Shown: positions 17,446 to 25,958 of the stretch, piece after piece
Position numbering within the stretch: the first letter of the stretch is position 1
How the letters are laid out: every line of letters starts with the position of its first letter
Assembly (NCBI GenBank): GCA_039794245.1
Contig: JBDIVS010000017.1
Location: 1-64,000, forward strand
Source of the DNA: DAITQM01 sp039794245
GTDB lineage: Bacteria > Pseudomonadota > Gammaproteobacteria > Xanthomonadales > Wenzhouxiangellaceae
Length of the DNA: 64,000 nucleotides
Direction of reading: 5' to 3'
The notes under the pieces: model-generated
The model's input: only the letters and a program-made list of their open reading frames with translations
Database searches by the model: none
Told to the model about the DNA's origin: nothing
Translations under genes and position numbers: made by a program

Positions 17446-18384
17446 ATGTTCGAAAAACACGCAGCCGTATTCCTCTACGCCGTTAGTCCCGTCCACATGG
17501 GCGCGGGCCAGGCCGTCGGCGTCATCGACAATCCCATTCAGCGCGAACGCCACACCCGCCATCCAAGCTTCGCCGGCTCCGGCATCAAGGGCGCGGTGCG
17601 GCACGGGTTCACAGCCATCGGCGGGGATGAACAGCTCATCGACCGGCTGTTCGGTCCGGATGCGGGTGACGCCACTTTGCACGCCGGCGCGGTCAGCTTC
17701 GGCGACGCGCAGCTCGTGGCCCTGCCGGTGCGCTCGCTCAAGGGCGGCTATGTGTACGCCACCTGCCCGCAGGCCCTCTCGCGCGCGCAGCGACTGATGG
17801 GCTTGATCGGCATCTCGGCCGACTGGCCGGCGCTGGCTGTAAGCGAAGGCCAATGTCTGCTCGCCAATCCGGCGCTGACCACCGAGCGCCGTGTGAACGG
17901 CAGGCAGGAACATGTGCTGCATCTGGAAGCCTTCGAGTACGCGGCGCAGGAGCGGGAAAGCGCGGCGGTCAAGGCCATCGGCGAAGACCTCGCTATCCGC
18001 GCCGTACCCGGTGACAACGGCTACGAATTCTTCCGCAACAAGCTCAAGACTGATCTGGTCGTGCTCTCCGACACCGATTTTGCCTACTTCGCTGAACACG
18101 CCATGCTGGTCGAGCCCCACGTGCGCATTGATCCGGACACCGGCACAGCCAAGGATGGCGGCCTGTTCTACACCGAGAACCTGCCGCCCGAATCGCTGCT
18201 GGTCGCACCCCTGCTGACCAGCCGGACGCGCACGGGCAAGAAGGATGAGATAGAGAGTTGGGAAGACGCCGTGGGCGTGATGGCCAAGATCAAGAACGTC
18301 ATCGACGGCAGACTCCTGCAGATCGGCGGCGATGCCACCACCGGGCGCGGGCTGGTGGTGGCCACGGTGGTGGAGGGCAGGTGA
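17446..18384 (+). CDS. cmr4: Type III-B RAMP protein Cmr4, target-RNA nuclease subunit
   Basis: A 312-residue backbone subunit that polymerises along the crRNA and cuts target RNA at 6-nt intervals. The likely catalytic aspartate is D28 in GVIDNPIQRERHTRHPS, at the position expected for Cmr4. RAMP loops are SGIKGAVRHGF near residue 45 and IGGDATTGRGLVVATVV at the C terminus. The start at 17446 follows GAGAGGTC, 11 bp after cmr3. The next gene begins two bases after its stop. Confidence 0.93.
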   Translation: MFEKHAAVFLYAVSPVHMGAGQAVGVIDNPIQRERHTRHPSFAGSGIKGAVRHGFTAIGGDEQLIDRLFGPDAGDATLHAGAVSFGDAQLVALPVRSLKGGYVYATCPQALSRAQRLMGLIGISADWPALAVSEGQCLLANPALTTERRVNGRQEHVLHLEAFEYAAQERESAAVKAIGEDLAIRAVPGDNGYEFFRNKLKTDLVVLSDTDFAYFAEHAMLVEPHVRIDPDTGTAKDGGLFYTENLPPESLLVAPLLTSRTRTGKKDEIESWEDAVGVMAKIKNVIDGRLLQIGGDATTGRGLVVATVVEGR

Positions 18385-18385
18385 T

Positions 18386-18766
18386 ATGGCGACACTCGAA
18401 CAGCGGCGTGCGCAGGACGCGTGGGATCGTGCCAACGCGATGAAAGAGGAAATGGGTAATGACTATGGCAAATATGCCGATGCAGCCAAGGCCCTGCCTG
18501 CCCTCATCATGAACAGCGGGCTCATGCAGGTACTGGCATTCTGCCATGAAAAGGGCCAAAAGGAGGCGGGTCGTCATTACGAGCTGGTGGCCACGCATTT
18601 GCGTCATTGGCTCAATCAGAAATTCAATGGTGGCGACTGCGACCCCGGTTTCGAACCCTTCATGCAGAAATTGATGCAGATGCGACCCAGTGAGTTCCAG
18701 GCCATTACCGCCGAGGCGTTTGCCTGGCTCAGATGGCTGCGGCAGATGGCCGCCGCGCGCAAGTGA
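18386..18766 (+). CDS. cmr5: Type III-B small subunit Cmr5
   Basis: A 126-residue, mostly helical small subunit of the Cmr complex. The N terminus (MATLEQRRAQDAWDRA) and LIMNSGLMQVLAFCHEKG match Cmr5, as does the small size. It lies between cmr4 and the opposite-strand toxin-antitoxin pair, so the transcript that carries cas6 through cmr5 may end or be disturbed here. Confidence 0.9.
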   Translation: MATLEQRRAQDAWDRANAMKEEMGNDYGKYADAAKALPALIMNSGLMQVLAFCHEKGQKEAGRHYELVATHLRHWLNQKFNGGDCDPGFEPFMQKLMQMRPSEFQAITAEAFAWLRWLRQMAAARK

Positions 18767-18786
18767 GGCGGCGAATGAGCGTCGGG

Positions 18787-19194
18787 CTAGGTAAGTCCGC
18801 GCAGGCGAAGATACGCCGCGCGCGGTGCAAGAACGGTCATGCCGCCGATTTGACGCAGATCCTGCAACGGTTTGTCGCCGGTCACGAACAGATCGGCGCC
18901 GGCGGAAAGCGCCGCGGCGATGATCCAGGCATCGTCCGGATCGGGAATGCCCGGCGCGGGTTCGGCGGCTGCGGCGAGCACCCGTGCATACTGCTGGAAG
19001 AAAACTTCGGCCTCGCTCAGGGCCATGTCGTCAACGCCCAGCTTGTCGCGGGCAATCCGGCGGAACTCATCGAGCACCCGCTCGTCGAGCAGGATTTCCG
19101 TGCTTTCCTCTATCAGCACGTCCAGAAGTTCAGCACACAGTCCGCTCCAGAAACGACCGGCAAGCCAGACGTTGGTATCGACGAAGACCTTCAC
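18787..19194 (-). CDS. PIN-domain ribonuclease toxin (VapC-like)
   Basis: A 135-residue PIN protein expected to cut RNA when not bound by its antitoxin. Acidic residues of the fold are visible: D6 in MKVFVDTNVWLAG, E/D residues in LLDERVLDEFRR, and D residues in PDPDDAWIIAAAL and LFVTGDKPL. Its start overlaps the stop of the ribbon-helix-helix gene by four bases, the classic antitoxin-toxin order. The pair lies on the opposite strand between cmr5 and cmr6, an uncommon place that implies insertion into the cas operon. Confidence 0.87.
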   Translation of the reverse strand: MKVFVDTNVWLAGRFWSGLCAELLDVLIEESTEILLDERVLDEFRRIARDKLGVDDMALSEAEVFFQQYARVLAAAAEPAPGIPDPDDAWIIAAALSAGADLFVTGDKPLQDLRQIGGMTVLAPRAAYLRLRGLT

Positions 19195-19409
19195 GAGAAG
19201 TCACGGAAGAAATCTTCATCGCTCAGATACCCGGCCCGTACCGCATATGGTTTGAGAATCGCCCGGCTGCGCCGGAGTTCGGCCAGCGCCGCCTCGCGCC
19301 GCAGCATCGCCCGCACCAGGTCACTCTTGGAGCGATGGGCGGCCTCTGCCAACCGCGAAAGCTGGGCGTCGAGTTCATCGTCGAGCCGGATCGTGAGCGT
19401 CGTTGACAT
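19191..19409 (-). CDS. Ribbon-helix-helix antitoxin (CopG-like)
   Basis: A 72-residue protein with an N-terminal ribbon-helix-helix domain (TLTIRLDDELDAQLSRL then AEAAHRSKSDLVRAML) and a C-terminal tail ending SDEDFFRDF, probably the toxin-binding segment. It should neutralise the PIN toxin and repress their shared promoter. I chose the ATG at 19409 because it puts the beta strand at the N terminus. The operator/promoter must lie in the 50 bp before cmr6, where it could also affect cmr6. Confidence 0.87.
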   Translation of the reverse strand: MSTTLTIRLDDELDAQLSRLAEAAHRSKSDLVRAMLRREAALAELRRSRAILKPYAVRAGYLSDEDFFRDFS

Positions 19410-19459
19410 CACTGCTGCCTCCATCAAAACGTAAGACATTGTAACACGAGGAGTTTGCC

Positions 19460-20728
19460 ATGCCAATTGCCGCCGTACCCAACTATTTGGGCAAGGATTT
19501 CAACGATATTTCGCCGGGGATGCGGTTTGGGCTGCTGCTGCCTGTCTGGACCGATCGGCAGGATCAGGAAGCCGATGTTCACAGCCGTTTGCCGGGCCTT
19601 TGGGACAAGAACGACTTCGCCGCGCGCAACGCATGGAAGAGTATCGCGGCATTGAGTAAGTCGGATCGGGATCGAATGAAGGCATTGGCTGAGCGTCAGT
19701 ATGCAATGGCTGCTGTAAGCGCAAATTTGCTCCGCCTCGAAGCCCAAGCCACCGCCCCCTTCACCACCGGCCTGGGCAACGAACATCCGCTGGAAAACGG
19801 TTTCGCTTTTCTCAATCCCTACGGTCTGCCGTATCTGCCCGGCAGCGGGGTCAAGGGCGTACTGCGCGAGGCGGCGCGTGAGCTGGCTTCCGGCGACTGG
19901 AACGAGACGCACGGCTGGAATAAGGAAAAGACCCATATCATCGACGCGCTATTCGGTCTGGAATCCAAGGACGGCGACACGGAGCATGTGCGCGGGGCGC
20001 TGTCGTTCTGGGATGTGATCCCGCAGATCAAGGGCGACAGCCTCATGGTCGAGATCATGACGCCGCACCAGAGCCACTACTACCAGCAGAAACGCGACCA
20101 CAAGGCCGGCGATAGCACCACACCCCACGACTCCGGCCAGCCAAATCCCATCAGCTTCCTCACCGTGCCGCCAGGGTCTGGTTTCACCTTCTTCGTCACC
20201 TGCGACACCAAGCATCTGGCGCGCCTTGCGCCGGAGATGACGAAAACCGATCCAGAATCCGGCAAGCCCTGCTGGCAGATATTAATGACCGACGCGTTCG
20301 AGCACGCCTTCCAGTGGCTCGGCTTCGGCGCCAAGACGGCGGTGGGCTACGGCGCGATGGAACGTGACACTCAGGCTGAAGCAGCGCGGCGTGAGGAAGC
20401 GCAAGCGCGCCTTCAAAGAGAAGCCGAACAGGCGCGACTGGAGAAGGCGACCGCCGGCCTGCCGGACGATGCTGCCCGAATTGTGCGACAGCAACAATCC
20501 GGGGCATGGCGGGAGAACAGCGATTTTCTCGCCGATGCTGAGAAGCTTCTGGAAGAAACGGAAAAGTTATCCGTTGAAGCCCATCAGATGTTGGAGGAAG
20601 AAGTGGAAAAACGATGGCCTGGCATCATGGAGAATCCGGATGTGGTGCAGGGTAAAAAGCAGAAACCAAAGTTCAAGCCCCGGTCGCGCGAACTGGCCAA
20701 GCGGCTCCTTGGCATCAAGGGTGGATAA
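19460..20728 (+). CDS. cmr6: Type III-B RAMP protein Cmr6 with C-terminal coiled-coil extension
   Basis: A 422-residue Cmr filament subunit next to Cmr1. The RAMP parts are visible: LPYLPGSGVKGVLREAARE near residue 128 and WLGFGAKTAVGYGAMER near 288. After that point come about 120 residues not needed for a RAMP fold: a charged, heptad-like region (AARREEAQARLQREAEQARL), a second helical stretch rich in Glu/Lys, and a basic end. It has its own ribosome site (CGAGGAG) and probably its own promoter, since the toxin-antitoxin pair separates it from cmr5. Confidence 0.9.
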   Translation: MPIAAVPNYLGKDFNDISPGMRFGLLLPVWTDRQDQEADVHSRLPGLWDKNDFAARNAWKSIAALSKSDRDRMKALAERQYAMAAVSANLLRLEAQATAPFTTGLGNEHPLENGFAFLNPYGLPYLPGSGVKGVLREAARELASGDWNETHGWNKEKTHIIDALFGLESKDGDTEHVRGALSFWDVIPQIKGDSLMVEIMTPHQSHYYQQKRDHKAGDSTTPHDSGQPNPISFLTVPPGSGFTFFVTCDTKHLARLAPEMTKTDPESGKPCWQILMTDAFEHAFQWLGFGAKTAVGYGAMERDTQAEAARREEAQARLQREAEQARLEKATAGLPDDAARIVRQQQSGAWRENSDFLADAEKLLEETEKLSVEAHQMLEEEVEKRWPGIMENPDVVQGKKQKPKFKPRSRELAKRLLGIKGG

Positions 20729-20822
20729 TCGAGCCAGATGGTCGACTCGTGTCTGGAGAGGTGTGCGCTATCTGTTCGAGCCGATCGGCGTCCACAGGCG
20801 TTGCGACATGCACGGCACGCCC

Positions 20823-20906
20823 TATGCGGGATAGGGCGCCCGTGGCCGCTGTGGGTTTCGGCGCGCACTGCACGTTCTATGGGGGATAGGGCGGCCCGTG
20901 GCCGCC
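20823..20906. repeat. Two copies of a ~28-bp GC-rich repeat
   Basis: TATGCGGGATAGGGCG at 20823 and TATGGGGGATAGGGCG at 20878 each continue into CCCGTGGCCGC. They lie 55 bp apart in the 180-bp gap between cmr6 and the minus-strand gene. No T-run accompanies them. They may be a small dispersed repeat or binding sites. Confidence 0.5.
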
Positions 20907-20909
20907 AGT

Positions 20910-21308
20910 TCATGAATAGTCCAGGGAGCCGCGTTGCAGAAACCGGTACAGCTTCCTGCAGGTGGCATCGAAGGATTCCTGTTCCGATTCGGAAATGTTC
21001 GGCCAGATCAGCGGTCCGCCGCCGCCTTCAACCAGCTGCTGTAGCGCGGCCGCGACCGGTAGCTTGCACAGCTCGTCATCCAGGTGACGCCGTCGGATCA
21101 ACTCGCCGCCGAGCAGCCAGATATTGTCGCGGTGTCGGGCGAAGGTCCTGCGGGCGAGTCCCTGGGAGACGAGATGATGGAGAAACGGTGTGAGTGCTTC
21201 CACGATACGCCGGCCGGCCGCCAGGTCGTCCTTCTCGATCTGCCAGGTGCGTGGCCACTCCGTGAGATCAGGACACAATTTGGCCAGGGAGTCATTCATC
21301 AAAGGCAT
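20910..21308 (-). CDS. Conserved-looking small protein of unknown function
   Basis: A 132-residue protein I cannot assign to a function. It has a helical, arginine-rich centre (LARRTFARHRDNIWLLGGEL) and an acidic C-terminal part (PLIWPNISESEQESFDATCR). Codon usage and composition look genuinely coding. Similar short proteins occur in other proteobacteria as I recall, but with no assigned role. It is transcribed away from the helicase fusion gene, with 65 bp between the two starts, so they share a regulatory region. A role as partner or antitoxin of the RelE-like domain next door is only a positional guess. Confidence 0.6.
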   Translation of the reverse strand: MPLMNDSLAKLCPDLTEWPRTWQIEKDDLAAGRRIVEALTPFLHHLVSQGLARRTFARHRDNIWLLGGELIRRRHLDDELCKLPVAAALQQLVEGGGGPLIWPNISESEQESFDATCRKLYRFLQRGSLDYS

Positions 21309-21335
21309 GGCTACACTGTAACAGGTGACTCCTGG

Positions 21336-21364
21336 ATTACAAGCCGCGGGGCGCGGCGTATAAT
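21336..21364 (+). promoter_or_regulatory. Promoter of the RelE-UvrD-ankyrin gene
   Basis: A perfect -10 TATAAT (21359-21364) has ATTACA (four of six matches to TTGACA) 17 bp upstream at 21336-21341. The predicted transcription start is about 21371, only a few bases before the ATG at 21374. No ribosome binding site precedes that ATG, so a leaderless or nearly leaderless message is likely. Confidence 0.6.
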
Positions 21365-21373
21365 TCTTCCCCC

Positions 21374-24300
21374 ATGAAAATCCTCGAATACACCGGTCTC
21401 GACATCAGATGTAATGCGGCGGCCTACCGCAAGGTGTGCGAGGCCATCGCACGCGGTGATTTCCGCGCCGCGCAGGTGAAAAAACTCACCGGGCCGACCC
21501 ACGGCAAGTTCTACCGCGCCAAGATCAACGACGCCGACCGGCTGCTGTTCACCCTGCTGCGCCACGGTGAGGAGGTCTGCGCCCTGATGCTGGAGGTGAT
21601 CGCCAACCACGACTACGACAAGTCGCGCTTCCTGCGCGGGGCGCTCATCGACGAGAGTAAACTGCCCGATGCCGATGCCGCGACCGCAGGGCGGGAGGCC
21701 GCGCCGCTGCGCTACCTGCATCCCGAGCGCACCACCGTGCATCTGCTCGATAAACCCTTGTCGCTGGACGACGCGCAACAGGCTGTCTATGGCGAAGCGC
21801 CGCCCCTGATCGTCGTCGGCAGCGCCGGCAGCGGCAAGACGGCGCTCACCCTGGAGAAGCTCAAGCACGCCGAAGGCGAGGTGCTCTACGTCACCCAGTC
21901 GGCCTATCTGGCACGCAATGCGCGCGATCTGTACTACGCCCATGGCTTCGAGCACCCCGGCCAGGAGGCCGTATTCCTGTCCTATCGCGAGTTCGTCGAA
22001 TCCGTCCGCGTGCCGGCCGGGCGCGAGGCCGGCTTTCGCGATTTCAGCGCCTGGTTTTCACGCCACCGGCAGAACTACAAGGGCATCGATGCGCACCAGG
22101 CCTTCGAGGAGATCCGCGGCGTACTGGCGGCCGACGCCGAAGGCGTGCTCACCCGCGAGGCCTATCGCGCGCTGGGCGTGCGCCAGTCGATCTTTCCCGA
22201 TGAGCGGCGCGATGAGATCTACGCGCTGTTCGAGAAATACCGCGCCTGGCTCGCTGAAGCCGGCCTCTACGATCTGAACCTGGTTGCCCACGAATGGCTT
22301 TCACTGGCTGCGCCGCGTTACGACTTCGTCGTCATCGACGAGGTGCAGGACATCACCGCCGTGCAGCTCGCGCTGGTGCTGAAGACGCTCAGGCACCCGG
22401 GGCATTTTCTGCTGTGCGGCGATTCCAACCAGATCGTGCACCCCAATTTCTTTTCCTGGGCCAAGGTCAAGACCCTGTTCTGGCGCGACCCTCAACTCGC
22501 CGAGCGCCAGCACCTGCGGGTGCTCGGCGCCAATTTCCGCAACGGCGTGGAGGCCACCCGCCTGGCCAACACCCTGCTCAAGATCAAGCATCGCCGCTTC
22601 GGTTCCATCGACCGCGAGAGCAATTACCTGGTGCAGGCGATCGGCGGCGAACCGGGCCGGATCGATCTGCTGCCCGACAAGGATACTGTCAAGCGCGAGC
22701 TGGACGGCAAGACCCGCCAGTCCACCCAGTTCGCCGTGCTGGTGATGCGTGATGAGGACAAGGCCGAGGCGCGCCGGCATTTCAGCACGCCGCTGCTGTT
22801 CTCCATCCACGAGGCCAAGGGGCTGGAGTACGAGAACATCGTCCTGTACCGCTTCGTCTCCGATCATCGCGGTGAGTTCGCCGACATCGCCGCGGGCGTC
22901 ACGCCGGCCGATCTGGCCGCCGATTCGCTCGACTACCGGCGTGCGAAGGACAAGGGCGACAAATCGCTCGAGGTGTACAAGTTCTACGTCAACGCGCTGT
23001 ATGTCGCCCTGACCCGTGCCACGAAGAATCTGTACCTGGTCGAATCCGACCTGACCCATCCACTGCTATCGCTGCTCGATTTGAAGAGCGCCGAAGCGGT
23101 GCAGGTCGAGGCGCGCCAGGCCACGCGCGAGGATTGGCAGAAGGAAGCCCGCAAGCTCGAACTGCAGGGCAAGGAGGAGCAGGCCGCCGCGATCCGCGAG
23201 CAGATCCTCAAGGAGACGCCGGTGCCCTGGCCGGTGTTCGACCCGGCGCGCATCGAGGATCTGCTGGTCAAGGTATTCCGCGAGCAGGTGGTGGGCAGCA
23301 AGCCGCGCCAGCAGCTTTACGAATACGCCGCCTGGCACGACGAGCCGGGCCTGGCCGCCTGGCTCGCGCAGTACGGCAACTTCGAACGCGCGCACGGCTT
23401 CGCGCGCCAGCGCGAGGCCCTGGCGCGCAAGGCGCTGGCGCCCTATCAGGGCGGCAGTCCCCGCGTGGTGCTGGCGCAATGCGAACGCCACGGCCTCGAA
23501 CACCGCACGCCGATGAACACGACACCGCTGATGGCCGCGGCGGCGGCGGGCAATGTCGCGCTGGTCGAGGCCCTGCTGGAGCGCGGTGCGGACCGCGAGG
23601 CCGTCGATCACTACGGCTGCAACGCGCTGCACTGGGCGTTGCGTTCGGCCTTTCAGAACAGCAAGTTCGCCCGTGGCCCGTTTGCCGCCCTGTATGAGCT
23701 GCTCGCCCCGGCCGCGATCGATTTCAGCAGCGGCGACCGCCTGGTGCGCATCGACCGCCACCTGTCTGAATACCTGCTGGTGCAGACCTTGTGGGCGCTG
23801 TTCAAGTCGCGTTTCACCCATCGCCTGCGCCGGCCCTACGCGGCCTTCGAAAACGCCGCCATCCTGGAGGCCTGGGAACACCTGCCCGCCAACGTGCTGC
23901 GGCCCGAACGCAAGCGCCGCCAATACCTGTCGGGCGTGCTGGCCCGCAACGAGATCGACCGCGACTACGCCTACAACCGCGCCCTGTTCCGGCGCGTGCG
24001 CCAGGGCTGGTATCAGTTCAACCCGCACCTCAAGGTGCGGCGCGGCACCGACACCTGGGTGCCCCTCTATCAGGCGCTCAACCTGCCGCTCATCCACGAG
24101 TTCGCCCGGGGCGACCTGTGGGATCGCATCGCCGAGTACCTGGCCCTGGCCGGGCTGCCCGACTGCGCCGCGCCCATCGCCGCCGAGCGGGCTTTGGCCC
24201 GGGCGGCGGCGGTCCGGCGCGAGCAGCCCGTGCGTGAAACGAGGCGGCACGAAGACCAGGGGCGTCAAGCGGCGCGGGAGCGGGATATGCCCATGGATCA

Positions 24301-24391
24301 GACGGACGAACCGAAGTGGGGTACGCCCGAGGCGAAGCAGCACGAGATCGAGCGGTTGCGGGCGAAGATCGCGGCGAACCGGCGGAAATGA
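21374..24391 (+). CDS. RelE-like / UvrD-type helicase / ankyrin-repeat fusion protein
   Basis: A 1005-residue multidomain protein. Residues ~15-90 resemble a RelE/ParE-type toxin fold (KKLTGPTHGKFYRAKIND, then LLFTLLRHGEE and ANHDYDKSRFLRG). Residues ~135-560 form an SF1 helicase of the UvrD/Rep class: Walker A GSAGSGKT at 149-156, Walker B VVIDEVQDI near 317, LLCGDSNQIVHPNF, FSIHEAKGLEYENIVLYRF near 478 and YVALTRATKNLYLVE near 543. Residues ~715-760 carry ankyrin repeats (TPLMAAAAAGNVALVEALLE, then NALHWAL). The charged C terminus is unassigned. It should hydrolyse ATP on DNA or RNA; the toxin-like head may target ribosomes or RNA. It sits between cmr6 and csx16 under its own promoter. Confidence 0.8.
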   Translation: MKILEYTGLDIRCNAAAYRKVCEAIARGDFRAAQVKKLTGPTHGKFYRAKINDADRLLFTLLRHGEEVCALMLEVIANHDYDKSRFLRGALIDESKLPDADAATAGREAAPLRYLHPERTTVHLLDKPLSLDDAQQAVYGEAPPLIVVGSAGSGKTALTLEKLKHAEGEVLYVTQSAYLARNARDLYYAHGFEHPGQEAVFLSYREFVESVRVPAGREAGFRDFSAWFSRHRQNYKGIDAHQAFEEIRGVLAADAEGVLTREAYRALGVRQSIFPDERRDEIYALFEKYRAWLAEAGLYDLNLVAHEWLSLAAPRYDFVVIDEVQDITAVQLALVLKTLRHPGHFLLCGDSNQIVHPNFFSWAKVKTLFWRDPQLAERQHLRVLGANFRNGVEATRLANTLLKIKHRRFGSIDRESNYLVQAIGGEPGRIDLLPDKDTVKRELDGKTRQSTQFAVLVMRDEDKAEARRHFSTPLLFSIHEAKGLEYENIVLYRFVSDHRGEFADIAAGVTPADLAADSLDYRRAKDKGDKSLEVYKFYVNALYVALTRATKNLYLVESDLTHPLLSLLDLKSAEAVQVEARQATREDWQKEARKLELQGKEEQAAAIREQILKETPVPWPVFDPARIEDLLVKVFREQVVGSKPRQQLYEYAAWHDEPGLAAWLAQYGNFERAHGFARQREALARKALAPYQGGSPRVVLAQCERHGLEHRTPMNTTPLMAAAAAGNVALVEALLERGADREAVDHYGCNALHWALRSAFQNSKFARGPFAALYELLAPAAIDFSSGDRLVRIDRHLSEYLLVQTLWALFKSRFTHRLRRPYAAFENAAILEAWEHLPANVLRPERKRRQYLSGVLARNEIDRDYAYNRALFRRVRQGWYQFNPHLKVRRGTDTWVPLYQALNLPLIHEFARGDLWDRIAEYLALAGLPDCAAPIAAERALARAAAVRREQPVRETRRHEDQGRQAARERDMPMDQTDEPKWGTPEAKQHEIERLRAKIAANRRK

Positions 24392-24489
24392 CGCGCTGCA
24401 CTGCCCGCCGCAAGCCTGCCGTGTCTGCATTCTGATCCGCGCTGCGCTATACAGATGCCGTCCTGTCACGAAACAGAGTGTATGATCCC

Positions 24490-24783
24490 ATGAGCGTATA
24501 TTTCGTTTCCCGCCACCCCGGCGCCCGCGACTGGGCGGCTACGGAGGGTATTGCGGTTGATGCCTTCATCGGCCACCTGGATATGGCGCGTATCTGCCCC
24601 GGCGACACCGTTATCGGCACCCTGCCGGTGAACCTCGCCGCCGAGGTCTGCGCGCGCGGCGCGCGCTATCTGCATCTGTCGCTGGATCTGCCGGCGGACG
24701 CGCGCGGCATCGAGCTGACAGCGGAGGCGATGCGTAAATACGGGGCCAGGGTGGAGACGTTCAAGGTGGAGCGGGCCGAATGA
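24490..24783 (+). CDS. csx16: CRISPR-associated protein Csx16, predicted ring nuclease
   Basis: A 97-residue protein matching Csx16: MSVYFVSRHPGARDWA, then VIGTLPVNLAAEVCARG and YLHLSLDLPADARG. Csx16 is a small Rossmann-like family that accompanies type III systems and is proposed to degrade cyclic oligoadenylate, turning off CARF effectors. Its place directly before two CARF effector genes, overlapping the first by four bases, fits co-expressed signal production and removal. I chose the ATG at 24490; a GTG twelve bases upstream is in frame. Confidence 0.85.
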   Translation: MSVYFVSRHPGARDWAATEGIAVDAFIGHLDMARICPGDTVIGTLPVNLAAEVCARGARYLHLSLDLPADARGIELTAEAMRKYGARVETFKVERAE

Positions 24784-25958
24784 AAATTCATGTCGCCATC
24801 GTATCCGACCAGATACTGGCCAATCTCATACCGGCGCTGATGGACAGACCGGAGATGGTCTATCTGGTGTGCTCGGCAAGCATGGCACAGCGGCAGGCCG
24901 AGCAACGCCTGGCTTCATTGCTGAAGCGCGAAGCCATTGCCGTGAATGTCAAGCACGAAGCCCCGGATGTCGGCCTCAAACAGATTCATGAGTTTGCGCT
25001 CGAACTCGTGGAGGAAATCAAGCGCGAGCATCCTGATGCGCAGATCGTGCTCAATGCGACGGGCGGCACCAAGCTCATGGCGATGGGCTTCGTGGACATG
25101 TTCCGCGGTGACGCCGCCCGCATCATTTACACAGATACCGCGCACGGCCGAATCGAGATACTGCCCGATAAAAAGCAGGCGGCCGCCGACCCGGAGCCCA
25201 TGCGCGATGTTCTCGACGTCAAGTCCTACCTGGCTGCCCAGGGATTACGCGTTTCTTCGATGGCATCGGACGATGAAGCCTGGCGTGAGCAGGCCGCAGC
25301 GCGCAAGGCGGCGTGCAAGTATTTGGGCCGTCATGCCGCAAGTATCCAGGACTTCATCGGGCAGATGAATGCCTTGGCGGATCGGGCTCTGGAAAAGGCA
25401 GCTGGAACCAACGAAGAACGACTGACACAACCTCGCCAGATGCTCAACAACCGGCCGTGGGGAGACTGGGCGAAGGCATTGGGTGAGTTGGCTAAAGCCC
25501 GGTTGATCGATTGGCGCGACGGGGAATCGGAGATTGAATTCACGGATACCGCCGCGGCTCTGTTCCTGCGCGGCGGCTGGCTGGAGGAATATGCCTGGCA
25601 CATCGTCAAGGACGAGGGTGTTTATGACGCCCGAATGGGTGTGAGCGGTCGATGGGATAATACGCAAAAGGGGGAAAATGAGTTCGATGTGCTCGCCTGC
25701 AACGGTAACCAACTGCTGTACATCGAGTGCAAAACGCTGCGTTACCGCGACGGCAACGATAACGATATCGCATACAAGGTGGACAGCCTCGGACAGGATG
25801 TGCGCGGCTTGTTCGGCCAGACTTGGCTGTTGTCGGCGCGTGAACCGAGTCAGGTGCTCTCCGACCGCGCCAACAAAGCCGGTATCCGTCTGATCGGACC
25901 CCAGGCACTGCCACGGCTGAAAGAAAACGTAAGGGAGTGGATAGGGAACAGGCCGTGA
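24780..25958 (+). CDS. CARF-domain nuclease, Card1/Can2-like (DUF1887)
   Basis: A 392-residue effector with an N-terminal CARF domain (IHVAIVSDQILANLIPALMD; ligand motif VLNATGGTKLMAMGF near residue 90), a middle helical region and a C-terminal PD-(D/E)xK nuclease with NEFDVLACNGNQLLYIECKT at about 299-318 (D and the E-x-K pair present). Family members bind cyclic tetra-adenylate and then cut DNA and/or RNA nonspecifically, slowing the cell or the invader. The catalytic residues look intact. It overlaps csx16 (ATGA) and the next gene (GTGA), so the three are translated as a unit. Confidence 0.88.
   Translation: MKIHVAIVSDQILANLIPALMDRPEMVYLVCSASMAQRQAEQRLASLLKREAIAVNVKHEAPDVGLKQIHEFALELVEEIKREHPDAQIVLNATGGTKLMAMGFVDMFRGDAARIIYTDTAHGRIEILPDKKQAAADPEPMRDVLDVKSYLAAQGLRVSSMASDDEAWREQAAARKAACKYLGRHAASIQDFIGQMNALADRALEKAAGTNEERLTQPRQMLNNRPWGDWAKALGELAKARLIDWRDGESEIEFTDTAAALFLRGGWLEEYAWHIVKDEGVYDARMGVSGRWDNTQKGENEFDVLACNGNQLLYIECKTLRYRDGNDNDIAYKVDSLGQDVRGLFGQTWLLSAREPSQVLSDRANKAGIRLIGPQALPRLKENVREWIGNRP

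Noticed and set aside
21374..24391. Reading the helicase as Cas3 or a DinG-like CRISPR helicase
   Set aside because: Motifs (DEVQDI, HEAKGLEYENI, YVALTRATKNL) are those of UvrD/Rep; there is no HD nuclease or DEAH-type signature.
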